A DNA stretch of 64,000 bases from NCBI RefSeq assembly GCF_001552195.1, contig NZ_BCQS01000012.1, forward strand, positions 124,001 through 188,000. Direction: 5' to 3'. Under the pieces are notes generated by a model that did not search any database, was not told the DNA's origin, and worked only from the letters and a program-made list of their open reading frames with translations. Positions 26,318-34,655 of this stretch are shown one piece after another; the stretch's first letter is position 1; each line of letters starts with the position of its first letter. Position numbers and translations under genes: made by a program. The DNA comes from Actinomadura latina NBRC 106108. Its GTDB lineage: Bacteria > Actinomycetota > Actinomycetes > Streptosporangiales > Streptosporangiaceae.

Positions 26318-27229
26318 GTGACGCAGATCCGAGGGCTGGGTTATCTCAAGGTCCAGACCCAGCACATCGACCGCTGGCGCGAGTTCGCCCTCGACGGGCT
26401 CGGATTCGCCGAGGGCAGCGGCCCGAACCCCGACGGCCTGTACCTGCGCATGGACGAGCGCCGGTCACGCCTCCAGTTGGTGCCCGGCGACTCCGACAAG
26501 GTGCTGGCCGTGGGCTGGGAGGTCCGCGACCAGTTCGCGCTGGCCGCCGTCCGCGAGGCCGTCGAGAAGTCCGGGACGGCCGTCACGGCGCTGACCGCCA
26601 AGGAGGCGGCGGAACGCGACGCCGAGGAGGTCATCGCGTTCACCGACCCGGGCGGCACCCCCGTCGAGGTGTTCTTCGGCCCGGTGCTCGACCACAGCCC
26701 CGTCCGCACCGGCTTCGCGCAGAAGTTCGTCACCGGCGCGATGGGCATGGGCCACGTCGTGCTGCCCACCCCGAACTTCGCCGCGAACATCGCCTTCTAC
26801 AACGAGGTGCTCGGCTTCCTGCCGCGCGGCGCGATGAAGGTCGGCGGCGGCGCGGTCCGCATCCGCTTCATGGGCGTCAACCAGCGGCACCACAGCCTCG
26901 CGGTCTGCCCGGCGCCGCACGACGGCGCCCCCGGCCTCGTCCACCTGATGGTGGAGGTCGACAGCCTCGACGCGGTCGGCATCGCGCTCGACACCGTCAA
27001 GGGGAAGGGCTTCTCGATCTCGTCGACGCTGGGCCGGCACACCAACGACAAGATGGTGTCGTTCTACGTCCGGGCGCCCGGCGGGTGGGACATCGAGTAC
27101 GGCTGCGAGGGCATGCTCGTGGACGAGACGTACTACACCGCCGAGGAGATCACGAAGGACAGCTACTGGGGCCACGACTGGTCGGGGTCGGAGCCGCTGG
27201 CCGCGTTCGTGCCGCCCGCGAAGGGCTGA
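26318..27229 (+). CDS. hsaC: Extradiol catechol dioxygenase (HsaC-like)
   Basis: 303 residues of two vicinal-oxygen-chelate repeats (RGLGYLKVQTQHIDRWREF... and MGHVVLPTPNFAANIAFYNEVLGF). The iron ligands are His146 (MGHVVL), His209 (LVHLMVEV) and Glu260 (WDIEYG). NQRHHSLAV and LGRHTNDKMVSFYVRAPGG are strongly type I extradiol. HsaC opens ring A of 3,4-DHSA between C4 and C5. A GTG start is used. It heads a six-gene operon (hsaC, FAD enzyme, LLM enzyme, NTF2-like, SDR, acyl-CoA synthetase) with gaps of 10 bp or less. Confidence 0.9.
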   Translation: MTQIRGLGYLKVQTQHIDRWREFALDGLGFAEGSGPNPDGLYLRMDERRSRLQLVPGDSDKVLAVGWEVRDQFALAAVREAVEKSGTAVTALTAKEAAERDAEEVIAFTDPGGTPVEVFFGPVLDHSPVRTGFAQKFVTGAMGMGHVVLPTPNFAANIAFYNEVLGFLPRGAMKVGGGAVRIRFMGVNQRHHSLAVCPAPHDGAPGLVHLMVEVDSLDAVGIALDTVKGKGFSISSTLGRHTNDKMVSFYVRAPGGWDIEYGCEGMLVDETYYTAEEITKDSYWGHDWSGSEPLAAFVPPAKG

Positions 27230-27234
27230 CGCCG

Positions 27235-28710
27235 ATGGCGAAGGCTTCGGTGGAGCCGGTCGCCGCCGCGGAGGTGGAGTTCGACCACGAGTGCGACGTG
27301 CTGGTGGTCGGCTTCGGAGCGGCCGGTGCCGCCGCGGCTTACGAGGCCGCGGCGGCGGGCGCGGACGTGCTCGTCCTGGAACGGTCGAGCGGCCCCGGCG
27401 GGACGTCCGCGCAGTCGGGCGGGGAGCTGTACCTCGGCGGCGGCACGCAGGTGCAGAAGGCGTGCGGTTTCGACGACACGCCGGACGACATGTTCGCCTT
27501 CCTCAAGGCGGCGCTCGGCCCGCACGCCGACGAGGAGAAGCTGCGGCTGTACTGCGACGGGAGCGTGGAGCACTTCGAGTGGTTCCGCGCCCGCTGCGTC
27601 CCGTTCAAGGAGACCCTGTTCGACGCGCCGGGCTGGATGCCGTACACCGAGGACGGCCTGATGTGGCTCGGTGAGAACGCCTGGCCGTACAACACGATCG
27701 CCCGGCCCGCGCCGCGCGGGCACCGCCCGGAGACGCCGATGTTCGCCGGCGGGATCCTGATGGAGAAGCTGATCGCGGCCGTCGCCGAGGCGGGCGCCGT
27801 CACCCACCAGGACACCTACGCCACGAACCTCGTCGTGGACGGCGGAGGTGTCGTCGGCGTCGTCGCGCGCAAGTTCTCCGAAACGGTGACCTACCGGGCG
27901 CGCAGGGGCGTCATCCTGACGTCCGGCGGGTTCGTCGACAACGAGGAGATGCTCGCCGACCACGCCCCGGTGCTGCTCGGGCACGACAAGGTCAGCGACG
28001 GCACCAGCGACGGCTCTGGCATCCGTATGGCGACCGCGGCCGGCGCCGCGACCCGCCGCATGGCGGCGGTGGAGATCGCGCTCACCGCCAACCCCGCCGT
28101 CATCTGCCGGGGCATGCTCGTGGACGGACTCGGCCGCCGCTTCATCAACGAGGACGTCTACCCGGGCCTGTTCAGCCACCGGGCCGTCCAGCACCAGCCC
28201 GGCCCCTACTGGGCGATCATCGACGAGGCCGGGCACGACGACATCGACGAGGCCGACATGTGGGGCGTCCGGCCCACGCACGCGGCGGAGACCGTCGCGG
28301 AGCTGGAGGAGTCCCTCGGCCTGCCGCCCGGTTCGCTGGAGCAGACCGTCGAGACGTACAACCAGTACGCGGAGAAGGGCGAGGACCCCTACTTCCACAA
28401 GGACGCCAGGTGGCTGCGTCCGCTGAAGGGGCCGTTCGCGGCGATCGACCCGCGCGACGGGTTCTTCGGCGCGGGCAAGCACGGCGCCGGGACGGGCGCG
28501 GGCGGCTTCACGCTCGGCGGCCTCGACACCACCGTGGACGGCGAGGTCCGCAACAACTCGGGTGAGCCGATCCCCGGCTTGTACGCGGCGGGGCGCACGG
28601 CCTCCGGCATCCACGGCGAGGGTTACATCAGCGGGACGTCCCTGGGCGACGGCACGTTCTTCGGCCGCCGCGCCGGGCGCGCCGCCGCACTCACGAAAGG
28701 TTCTGAATGA
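27235..28710 (+). CDS. FAD-dependent oxidoreductase, divergent KstD superfamily member
   Basis: 491 residues of the FAD-binding-2 family. The FAD site VGFGAAGAAAAYEAAAAGADVL, ERSSGPGGTSAQSGGELYLGGG and GLYAAGRTASGIHGEGYISGTSLGDG are clear. Compared with KstD, the last motif reads YISGTSLG: the Tyr is kept, but the Gly four residues later is Thr, and there is no PY near the middle. A true delta1-dehydrogenase function is therefore doubtful. It may reduce or dehydrogenate another enone, as in the fumarate reductase/succinate dehydrogenase flavoprotein-like group. It is translationally coupled to the LLM gene (ATGA). Confidence 0.82.
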   Translation: MAKASVEPVAAAEVEFDHECDVLVVGFGAAGAAAAYEAAAAGADVLVLERSSGPGGTSAQSGGELYLGGGTQVQKACGFDDTPDDMFAFLKAALGPHADEEKLRLYCDGSVEHFEWFRARCVPFKETLFDAPGWMPYTEDGLMWLGENAWPYNTIARPAPRGHRPETPMFAGGILMEKLIAAVAEAGAVTHQDTYATNLVVDGGGVVGVVARKFSETVTYRARRGVILTSGGFVDNEEMLADHAPVLLGHDKVSDGTSDGSGIRMATAAGAATRRMAAVEIALTANPAVICRGMLVDGLGRRFINEDVYPGLFSHRAVQHQPGPYWAIIDEAGHDDIDEADMWGVRPTHAAETVAELEESLGLPPGSLEQTVETYNQYAEKGEDPYFHKDARWLRPLKGPFAAIDPRDGFFGAGKHGAGTGAGGFTLGGLDTTVDGEVRNNSGEPIPGLYAAGRTASGIHGEGYISGTSLGDGTFFGRRAGRAAALTKGSE

Positions 28711-29588
28711 AGTACGCCGTCCTGCTCCCCGTGGCGGCGGGCGTCACCGCCGATCCCGCGTGGATCGGCGCGTACGTCCGGCACGCCGAGGCCTGCGGCT
28801 TCGAGTCGGTGGGCGCGGTCGAGCACGCGGTGGTGGCGAGCGGCTACTCCAGCGTCTACCCGTACGACGCGTCCGGCCGCATGGAACTCGCCGACGACCT
28901 GGACATCCCCGACCCGCTGGACCTGCTCGCGTTCCTCGCGGGGCGGACGTCGCGGATCGGGCTCGCCACCGGCGTGCTCGTCCTCCCGAACCACCACCCG
29001 GTGGTGCTGGCCAAGCGGCTCGCCACGATCGACGCCCTGTCGGGCGGACGGCTGCGGCTGGTCGTCGGCATGGGCTGGATGCGCGAGGAGATCGAGGCGT
29101 GCGGCGCCGGCTTCGACTCGCGGGGACGGCGCGGCAACGAGCAGCTCGAAGTGCTCCGGAAACTGTGGGCCGACACCGCGCCTTCGGGGGCTTCGCACGA
29201 CGGGGAGTTCTTCCGGTTCGAGGGGGCGATGAGCTACCCGAAGCCCGTCCAGAAGGGCGGCGTGCCCATTCATGTCGGCGGCCACACGAAGGCCGCCGCG
29301 CGCCGCGCCGGCCGCTACGGCGACGGTCTTCAACCGCTGGGCGTCGCGGGGGACGAGCTTCGTTCGCTCGTCGCGCTGATGCGGGAGGAGGCCGAGAAGA
29401 ACGGCCGCGACCCGGAGGCGCTGGAGCTGACGCTCGGCCATTCGCTGTCGGCGGTCACACCGGAGAAGGCGGAGAAGCTTGCTGGGCTTGGGGCGGGGCG
29501 GCTCGTTCTGCGCGGTGCGCCGACTACTGACTTGAACGAGGCGAAGGACGAGCTGTCGGCCTGCGCCGAGCGCCTGGGCCTGGCATGA
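28707..29588 (+). CDS. LLM-class F420-dependent oxidoreductase (second copy)
   Basis: 293 residues. Motifs include GFESVGAVEHAVV, TSRIGLATGVLVLPNHHPVVLAKRLATIDALSGGRLRLVVGMGWMREE and GGVPIHVGGHTKAAARRAGRYGDG, matching the TIGR03619 F420 branch. It sits between the divergent FAD enzyme and an NTF2-like protein, overlapping both by 4 nt. The same LLM-NTF2 order appears at 18424-17064. A reduction or dehydrogenation of a steroid-derived intermediate is the best guess from context. Confidence 0.87.
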   Translation: MKYAVLLPVAAGVTADPAWIGAYVRHAEACGFESVGAVEHAVVASGYSSVYPYDASGRMELADDLDIPDPLDLLAFLAGRTSRIGLATGVLVLPNHHPVVLAKRLATIDALSGGRLRLVVGMGWMREEIEACGAGFDSRGRRGNEQLEVLRKLWADTAPSGASHDGEFFRFEGAMSYPKPVQKGGVPIHVGGHTKAAARRAGRYGDGLQPLGVAGDELRSLVALMREEAEKNGRDPEALELTLGHSLSAVTPEKAEKLAGLGAGRLVLRGAPTTDLNEAKDELSACAERLGLA

Positions 29589-30049
29589 CGCTGGGAGTCG
29601 TGGACCAGATCGCCCTCGGCGATCTGGTCGCCCGGTACGCGCTGTACGCCGACCGGCGCGAGATCGACGCGATGCGGGAGTTGTTCACCGAGGACGCCGT
29701 ACTCGTCCTGCCGGACGCTCCCGACGAGCTCGACCCGGTCCGCACGTTCACCGGGCGTCCGGAGATCGCTGCGACGCTGTCGGTACTGGACCAGATCCCG
29801 GTGACCTTCCACGCGCTCGCGGGGCAGGTCTTCGATGTGGGGCCGGAGCCCGGCACGGCGAGCGGCGAGATCGCCTGCGTCGCCCACCACATGACCTCGC
29901 GCGAGGACGGCACGGTGTCCGACCTCGTCTGGCACTGCCGGTACACCGACATCTACCGGCTGGACGGCCAGACCTGGCGGATCGCCCGGCGCGAGCAGCG
30001 CATCGACTCGATCGAGACCCGTCCCGTCCGGAGGTGGCGCCATGGCTGA
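29585..30049 (+). CDS. NTF2/SnoaL-like protein (second LLM partner)
   Basis: 154 residues. Features are IALGDLVARYALYADRREIDAMRELFTEDAVLVL, FTGRPEIAATLSVLDQ, CVAHHMTSRED and WHCRYTDIYRLDGQTWRIARREQ, an intact SnoaL_4-type fold with a hydrophobic pocket. Relatives include ketosteroid isomerase-like and dehydratase enzymes. The ATGA overlap with the LLM gene and an 8-nt overlap with the SDR show tight coupling. No catalytic residues can be assigned with confidence. Confidence 0.8.
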   Translation: MTLGVVDQIALGDLVARYALYADRREIDAMRELFTEDAVLVLPDAPDELDPVRTFTGRPEIAATLSVLDQIPVTFHALAGQVFDVGPEPGTASGEIACVAHHMTSREDGTVSDLVWHCRYTDIYRLDGQTWRIARREQRIDSIETRPVRRWRHG

Positions 30050-30842
30050 ACGTGTAAGCGTCGTCACGGGCGGCGCGCTCGGCATCGGCGGGGCGATCTC
30101 CCGCCGCCTCGCCGCCGGCGGTGACCTGGTGGTCCTGAACGACATCGACGCGGACGCCGCCGCCCGAGCCCAGGCCGGCATCGAGAAGGCGGGCGGCCGG
30201 TGCGTCACGGTGATCGGCGACATCGTCGAGGACGAGACGGTCGAGCGGGTCGCGGCGGCTGTTCCCGGCCGGGTGGACGTGCTCGTGAACAACGTGGGCG
30301 ACTTCCGTCCGGCTTCCCCGTCCTTCCAGGACAGCACGCCCGACCAGTGGCAGCGGCTCTATGAGCTGAACCTGCTGCACGTCTTCAAACTGACTCACGC
30401 GCTGCTTCCCACCATGATCGAGCAGCGTGCCGGCAGCATCGTCAACAACTCGACGGTCGAGGCGTTCCGCGGGATCCCGCAGCACCCGGTGTACTCGGCG
30501 TTCAACGCGGGTGTGTCGGCGTTCACCCGGAGCCTCGCCGTAGCGGTCGGACGACACGGGGTGCGCGTCAACGCGATCGCCCCCGACCTGGCCAACACCG
30601 AACAGACTCCGGTCGAGTGGATGCGGCGCGGCTACGACGAGGGCTTGGAGCACACCTGGGTTCCGCTGGCCCGCTTCGGCGAGCCGGACGACTACGCAGC
30701 CGTGGTCGCGTTCCTTGCTTCTGATGACGCCCGTTTCGTCACCGGCCACACGATCCCGGTGGACGGCGGCACGCTCGCCGCGTCCGGCTGGTTCGTCCGC
30801 GCCGACGACCAGGGCTGGACGAACCGCCCCCACCGCGCCTAG
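30042..30842 (+). CDS. SDR-fold protein with Asn in place of the catalytic Lys
   Basis: 266 residues with TGGALGIGGAI, NNVGDF, Ser in NNSTVEAF and a C-terminal VDGGTLAASGWF. The active-site motif reads YSAFN (Tyr151 to Asn155) rather than YxxxK, so the lysine that lowers the tyrosine pKa is missing while the rest of the fold is intact. It may still bind NAD(P) and act with altered chemistry, or it may be a structural or regulatory member. It ends 9 bp before the acyl-CoA synthetase. Confidence 0.8.
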   Translation: MAERVSVVTGGALGIGGAISRRLAAGGDLVVLNDIDADAAARAQAGIEKAGGRCVTVIGDIVEDETVERVAAAVPGRVDVLVNNVGDFRPASPSFQDSTPDQWQRLYELNLLHVFKLTHALLPTMIEQRAGSIVNNSTVEAFRGIPQHPVYSAFNAGVSAFTRSLAVAVGRHGVRVNAIAPDLANTEQTPVEWMRRGYDEGLEHTWVPLARFGEPDDYAAVVAFLASDDARFVTGHTIPVDGGTLAASGWFVRADDQGWTNRPHRA

Positions 30843-30851
30843 GGAGTACCG

Positions 30852-32432
30852 ATGCCCGCGCTGCAGGACGACCGCCCGAGCCACGAGGTCACGTTCGCCG
30901 AACTGATCGCGGCCCGCGCGGACGACGAACGACCGGCTCTGAACTTCGAGGACGCGTCCTGGACATGGCGCGAGGTCATCGAAGAGTCCCAGCGTCGCGC
31001 GACCCTGGCTCGTTCGGCGGGCGGACATGTCGGCCTCTTCCTGGAGAACGGCCCGGAGCATTTGTTCTGGCTTCTGGGCTCAGCGTTGGCGGGTGTACCG
31101 GTCGTCGAACTGAACCCCACGCGGCGGGGTGCTGAACTAGCTCGCGACATCGCCCACACTGATTGTGCGCTTCTGGTCACGGAGACGTCCCGGGAACCGC
31201 TGCTGGACGGTTTGGTGGAGGTCCCGACGCTGACGATCGACACGGCTGCCTACGCCGATCGTCTGGCAACGACATCTCTGGCGGACGTCCTCCCGGTCAC
31301 ACCCGAGACGGTCTTCTCACTGGTCTTCACCTCGGGGACGACATCGGCCCCCAAGGCGGTGATCTGCACCCAGGGCAGGCTTGGACGCATTGCCGTCCAG
31401 CAACGCGACCGCCGGTCACTGACGCGCGACGACGTGTTCTACGTGGTCATGCCGATGTTCCACTCGAACGCCCTGATGGCGGGCATCGCCCCTGCCGTGG
31501 CAACGGGCGGTCGTATCGCCTTGCGCCGCAAGTTCTCAGCCTCGGGCTTCCTCCCGGACGTCCGCCGCTACGGCGTCACGTTCTTCAACTACGTCGGCAA
31601 GCCGCTCAACTACATCCTGGCCACTCCGGAGAAGCCGGACGACGCCGACAACACTCTCCGCATCGCCTTCGGTAACGAGGCGAACGAACGTGACATCGAA
31701 GACTTCGCTCGCCGCTTCGGCTGCACGGTCATCGACTCGTACGGCTCCAGCGAAGGCGAGATCCGCCTGAACCGCGTCCCCGGCACGCCGTCGGGTTCCC
31801 TGGGCGTCGCGGAGCCGGGCACCCTGGTCATCGACCCTGACACACTCCAGGAGTGCCCGCCGGCTAAGTTCGACGCCCACGGCACGCTCCTCAACGCAGA
31901 AGAAGCGATCGGCGAAATCGTCGACACCAACGGGGCGGGCAAGTTCGAGGGTTACTACAACAATCCCGAGGCCACGGCGAAGCGTGTTCGCAACGGCTGG
32001 ACGTGGTCGGGCGACCTCGCCTACCGCGACACCGACGGATACTGGTACTTCGCCGGCCGCAACGACGACTGGCTACGCGTGGACGGCGAGAACTTCGCCG
32101 CAGCCCCCGTCGAACGCCTCCTGGCCCGCTACGACGCCTTCGCAGAGGTAGCCGTCTACGCCGTCCCGGACGACCACGTAGGCGACCAGGTAATGGCAGC
32201 CGTAGCCCTCGCCCCGGATCAATCCTTCGCCCCGGACTCCTTCGCGGCGTTCCTCCAGGCTCAGCCCGACCTCGGTACGAAGTGGACGCCGCGCTACATC
32301 CGCGTGGTGAACGCCCTGCCGCGCACCCCCACCAACAAGGTCATCAAGCGCCCCCTACGCGAAACGGCCCGCAACACCACAGACCCCGTCTACGAGCACC
32401 ACAACGGCACCTACACGCTCCGAACCACCTAG
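30852..32432 (+). CDS. Acyl-CoA synthetase (FadD17-like AMP-forming ligase)
   Basis: 526 residues of the ANL superfamily. The P-loop motif SLVFTSGTTSAPKAVI, A5-type SYGSSEGEIRLNR, WSGDLAYRDTDGYWYFAGR and C-terminal PRTPTNKVIKR (catalytic Lys) are all present. Its LFLENGPEHLFWLLGSALAGVPVVELNPTRRG region recalls the FadD17 branch, which belongs to the mycobacterial steroid side-chain and ring-degradation set. It would activate a steroid-derived carboxylate to its CoA thioester. It is the last gene of the hsaC operon, before a hairpin. Codon use is slightly less GC-rich than upstream genes. Confidence 0.85.
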   Translation: MPALQDDRPSHEVTFAELIAARADDERPALNFEDASWTWREVIEESQRRATLARSAGGHVGLFLENGPEHLFWLLGSALAGVPVVELNPTRRGAELARDIAHTDCALLVTETSREPLLDGLVEVPTLTIDTAAYADRLATTSLADVLPVTPETVFSLVFTSGTTSAPKAVICTQGRLGRIAVQQRDRRSLTRDDVFYVVMPMFHSNALMAGIAPAVATGGRIALRRKFSASGFLPDVRRYGVTFFNYVGKPLNYILATPEKPDDADNTLRIAFGNEANERDIEDFARRFGCTVIDSYGSSEGEIRLNRVPGTPSGSLGVAEPGTLVIDPDTLQECPPAKFDAHGTLLNAEEAIGEIVDTNGAGKFEGYYNNPEATAKRVRNGWTWSGDLAYRDTDGYWYFAGRNDDWLRVDGENFAAAPVERLLARYDAFAEVAVYAVPDDHVGDQVMAAVALAPDQSFAPDSFAAFLQAQPDLGTKWTPRYIRVVNALPRTPTNKVIKRPLRETARNTTDPVYEHHNGTYTLRTT

Positions 32433-32441
32433 CGGCCCGCT

Positions 32442-32488
32442 CCTGCGGCATGCCGCTCCGCATCCCCGCGAGAGCAGCATGCCGCAGG
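32442..32488. terminator. Terminator hairpin with 12-bp stem
   Basis: CCTGCGGCATGC (32442-32453) and GCATGCCGCAGG (32477-32488) pair perfectly around a 23-nt loop, 10 bp after the acyl-CoA synthetase stop and 8 bp before the converging gene's stop. The stem core CCTGCGGC is shared with the hairpin at 25267. Confidence 0.65.
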
Positions 32489-32495
32489 TCAGGGC

Positions 32496-32876
32496 TCAAC
32501 TGAAGGTGTCCTCGCCGACCTGCCGCTCGTACTCGTCCCAGAGGTCGAGGGACTCGATCAGCACGTCTTCGAGCTGCTCGGCCGCCGCCCGGTACGCCTC
32601 AGCCCGCCCGGCCGAAACGCCCGCGTCCCACACCCGGCCGTCCCGCGACCAGACCCGGGACCGCGCGGCCTCCATCTCCGCAAGCGTCCGCCACGCCCGC
32701 ACCTCACCCGGCAGCATCTCGAACGCCTTGCGCGCCTGGGGGCCAACGCCCGCGAAGAGGAACACCACCTCCGGCCGCGACTCCGGAAGCAGTTCTCGGA
32801 CGGGCCAACGCTCGTCCTGGCATGACCCGCACCGCCACACAGGCCACGCACCGCGCAGCCACCGCACGACCGTCAC
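32496..32876 (-). CDS. Hypothetical protein, third gene of the ATPase operon
   Basis: 126 residues from the GTG at 32876, which overlaps the ATPase stop (GTGA). An N-terminal WRCGSCQDERWPVRE segment has a Cys-x2-Cys pair. The body (PEVVFLFAGVGPQARKAFEMLPGEVRAWRTLAEMEAARSRVWSRDG) then continues into a helical C-terminus (AYRAAAEQLEDVLIESLDLWDEYERQ). I do not recognise a family. Similar small genes often follow the anti-sigma-like ATPase in XRE/DUF397 loci of Streptomyces relatives (general knowledge). Confidence 0.65.
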   Translation of the reverse strand: MTVVRWLRGAWPVWRCGSCQDERWPVRELLPESRPEVVFLFAGVGPQARKAFEMLPGEVRAWRTLAEMEAARSRVWSRDGRVWDAGVSAGRAEAYRAAAEQLEDVLIESLDLWDEYERQVGEDTFS

Positions 32877-33293
32877 GAGACGACCTCGAACCAGACCGTG
32901 TGGCGTCCGTCCTCCCCGCGCAGCGCACCCCACCGATCGGCCAGCTCGCTCACCATGAGGAGCCCGCGCCCGCACTCGTCCCACGCCGAGCCCTCGGCAG
33001 GGATCATCGGACGCCCCTCCGAGCCGCCGTCGTCCTGGATCTCGACCCGCAGCCGCCCGGCCGCCACGAGCACGGTCACCCGCAGCCCACCCCCGGGTCG
33101 GCCGCTCGCGCTGTGCCGGACGGCGTTGGTCGCGATCTCGCAGACGAGGAGGTCGACATCGTCCAGATCGAACCCGTCGGCGCATCGGGTCACCGTCCGC
33201 AGCACCCGAGCCCGAACCTCCCGGACGTCCACGGCACCGTCCGAGCACACCCGCTCCACGTGCTTCTCGTCCCAGACGATCACCGCGCGACCC
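32873..33293 (-). CDS. RsbW-like ATP-binding protein
   Basis: 140 residues from the GTG at 33293, overlapping the upstream stop (GTGA). It has the GHKL fold: N-box VCEIATNAVRHSA, G1 VEIQDDGG and G2 CGRGLLMVSELADRWG, followed by WFEVVS. Such single-domain HATPase_c proteins are anti-sigma factor kinases or regulators and are very common next to XRE/DUF397 genes in actinomycetes. No sigma factor is adjacent, so the target is not known. Confidence 0.85.
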
Positions 33294-33597
33294 CGGCGAT
33301 CTGCTCGGCCGCGATCTGCATTGCACCGGCGGGGGTCCGGTGGACGGCGTCCCACAGGTAGGACCACCCGCCACCGTCCTGGACGACGAGCACCGCCAGC
33401 GACCGCCGCCGCGACAGCACCGGCACAGACAGGACGGGCTCAGCCCGCCCGTCGAGGTATAGCACCGAGCCACGCCCGAGGCTGCGCAGGCCGACCATCA
33501 GCCTGACCAGCAGTTCCAGCCGCTGAGCCGTCTCCAGCGGCACCGACATCACGTTCCCGCGCTCCCCGGAAGGTGAGCAGTTGGGTAGGTTCACCAT
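33280..33597 (-). CDS. Hypothetical protein, first gene of the ATPase operon
   Basis: 105 residues from the ATG at 33597; ATG 33549 is an alternative start. The sequence LELLVRLMVGLRSLGRGSVLYLDGRAEPVLSVPVLSRRRSLAVLVVQDGGGWSYLWDAVHRT reads as a compact alpha/beta fold with alternating hydrophobic strands. Similar proteins accompany the anti-sigma-like ATPase in related loci, but I know of no function. Its stop overlaps the ATPase start by 4 nt, and no gene lies between it and the divergent XRE regulator. Confidence 0.65.
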   Translation of the reverse strand: MVNLPNCSPSGERGNVMSVPLETAQRLELLVRLMVGLRSLGRGSVLYLDGRAEPVLSVPVLSRRRSLAVLVVQDGGGWSYLWDAVHRTPAGAMQIAAEQIAGVAR

Positions 33598-33625
33598 GGG
33601 TCCGACTCCTTGTCAGTCGGGTCAA

Positions 33626-33662
33626 GGCCCCGGGCCGGTGCTTGCACCACCGGCCCGGGGCC
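33626..33662. terminator. Perfect 15-bp GC hairpin in a divergent promoter region
   Basis: GGCCCCGGGCCGGTG (33626-33640) and its exact complement (33648-33662) flank a 7-nt loop, followed on the plus strand by GCTCTGTTTCC. It lies upstream of both divergent operons, where a terminator would not normally be. It could stop leader transcription of the minus-strand operon or insulate the two promoters. Confidence 0.55.
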
Positions 33663-33800
33663 GCTCTGTTTCCTCCCTGACCGACCACTCAGCGGTGGTG
33701 TTCGCCTGCGCACTCTCTGCCAGCAGTGGCATGCTTTGAGTGACGGTCACTTGCACCAGTAAATTACAGATGCAGATTGCTGATTACAAGGGGTATGGAG

Positions 33801-34655
33801 ATGATCGCAAGGAGTACTCCAACGGTGAAGCGCCGCAGGCTCGCGGGCGAGCTGCGCCGGCATCGGGAAGCGTTGGGACTCACCCTGGACGAGGTCGCCG
33901 AACGGTTGGAGTGGTCGAACGCGAAGATCAGCCGCATTGAGAACGCTCGCGTCGGTGTGCTGCCACGTGACGTCAAGTACTTGCTGAACGTGTACGCGGT
34001 CGAAGACGAAGCGCGAGAGGTCCTGCTGACGCTCGCCCGCGAAGCTCGGCAGAAGGGCTGGTGGCACAGCTACGGCGAGGCCATCCCGCCCTGGTTCGAG
34101 GTCTACGTTGGCCTGGAGTCGGACGCCGTGACCATGGACAAGTACGAGTCTGAGCACATCCCCGGCCTGCTCCAGACGGCTGACTACGCCCGCGCGGTCT
34201 TCGAGGCATTCCCCGCCGAGGACGGAGCGGAGATTGATAAGCGTGTCGAACTCCGGATGGCTCGTACTGCGCGCCTCACCGCATCGGACGCTCCCAAGTT
34301 CTGGGCCGTCCTCAACGAGGCGGTGATCCACCGTCGTGTCGGGGGAGATCAAGCCATGCGAGCGCAACTCGCTTACCTTCGTGACATGGCAACGCGGCCG
34401 AACATCACCCTCCAGGTACTCCCGTTCGACGCGGGTGCTCACCCGGCGATGAGCGGCGCCTTCACCATCCTGGGTTTCCCTGAGCCGACGGATCCCAAAG
34501 TCGTCTTCATGGAAGGACAGACAGGCGGGCTGTATCTGGAGAAGCCACATGAGATTGAGCGGTATAGCCTGGCATTTGACCACTTGCGTGCAGCCGCCCT
34601 GCGACCGGGCGACTCGCAGGAGCTCATCGCACGCGTAGCCGACAGCATGGCGTGA
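33801..34655 (+). CDS. XRE regulator with DUF5753
   Basis: 284 residues from the ATG at 33801, spaced 7 nt from AAGGGG; in-frame starts at 33777 and 33795 also exist. The HTH is LRRHREALGLTLDEVAERLEWSNAKISRIENAR. The DUF5753 domain follows with WFEVYVGLESDAVTMDKYESEHIPGLLQTADYARAV, HPAMSGAFTILGFPE and GGLYLEKPHEIERY. It is the classical partner of a DUF397 protein, comparable to the BldB/WhiJ-like pairs that influence Streptomyces development. The 177-bp A/T-richer promoter region is unusual for the window. Confidence 0.9.
   Translation: MIARSTPTVKRRRLAGELRRHREALGLTLDEVAERLEWSNAKISRIENARVGVLPRDVKYLLNVYAVEDEAREVLLTLAREARQKGWWHSYGEAIPPWFEVYVGLESDAVTMDKYESEHIPGLLQTADYARAVFEAFPAEDGAEIDKRVELRMARTARLTASDAPKFWAVLNEAVIHRRVGGDQAMRAQLAYLRDMATRPNITLQVLPFDAGAHPAMSGAFTILGFPEPTDPKVVFMEGQTGGLYLEKPHEIERYSLAFDHLRAAALRPGDSQELIARVADSMA

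Noticed and set aside
32873..33473. Upstream extension of the 32496 gene as one 325-residue protein
   Set aside because: The extension overlaps the ATPase in another frame. The GTG at 32876, with a GTGA overlap, gives a normal three-gene operon.
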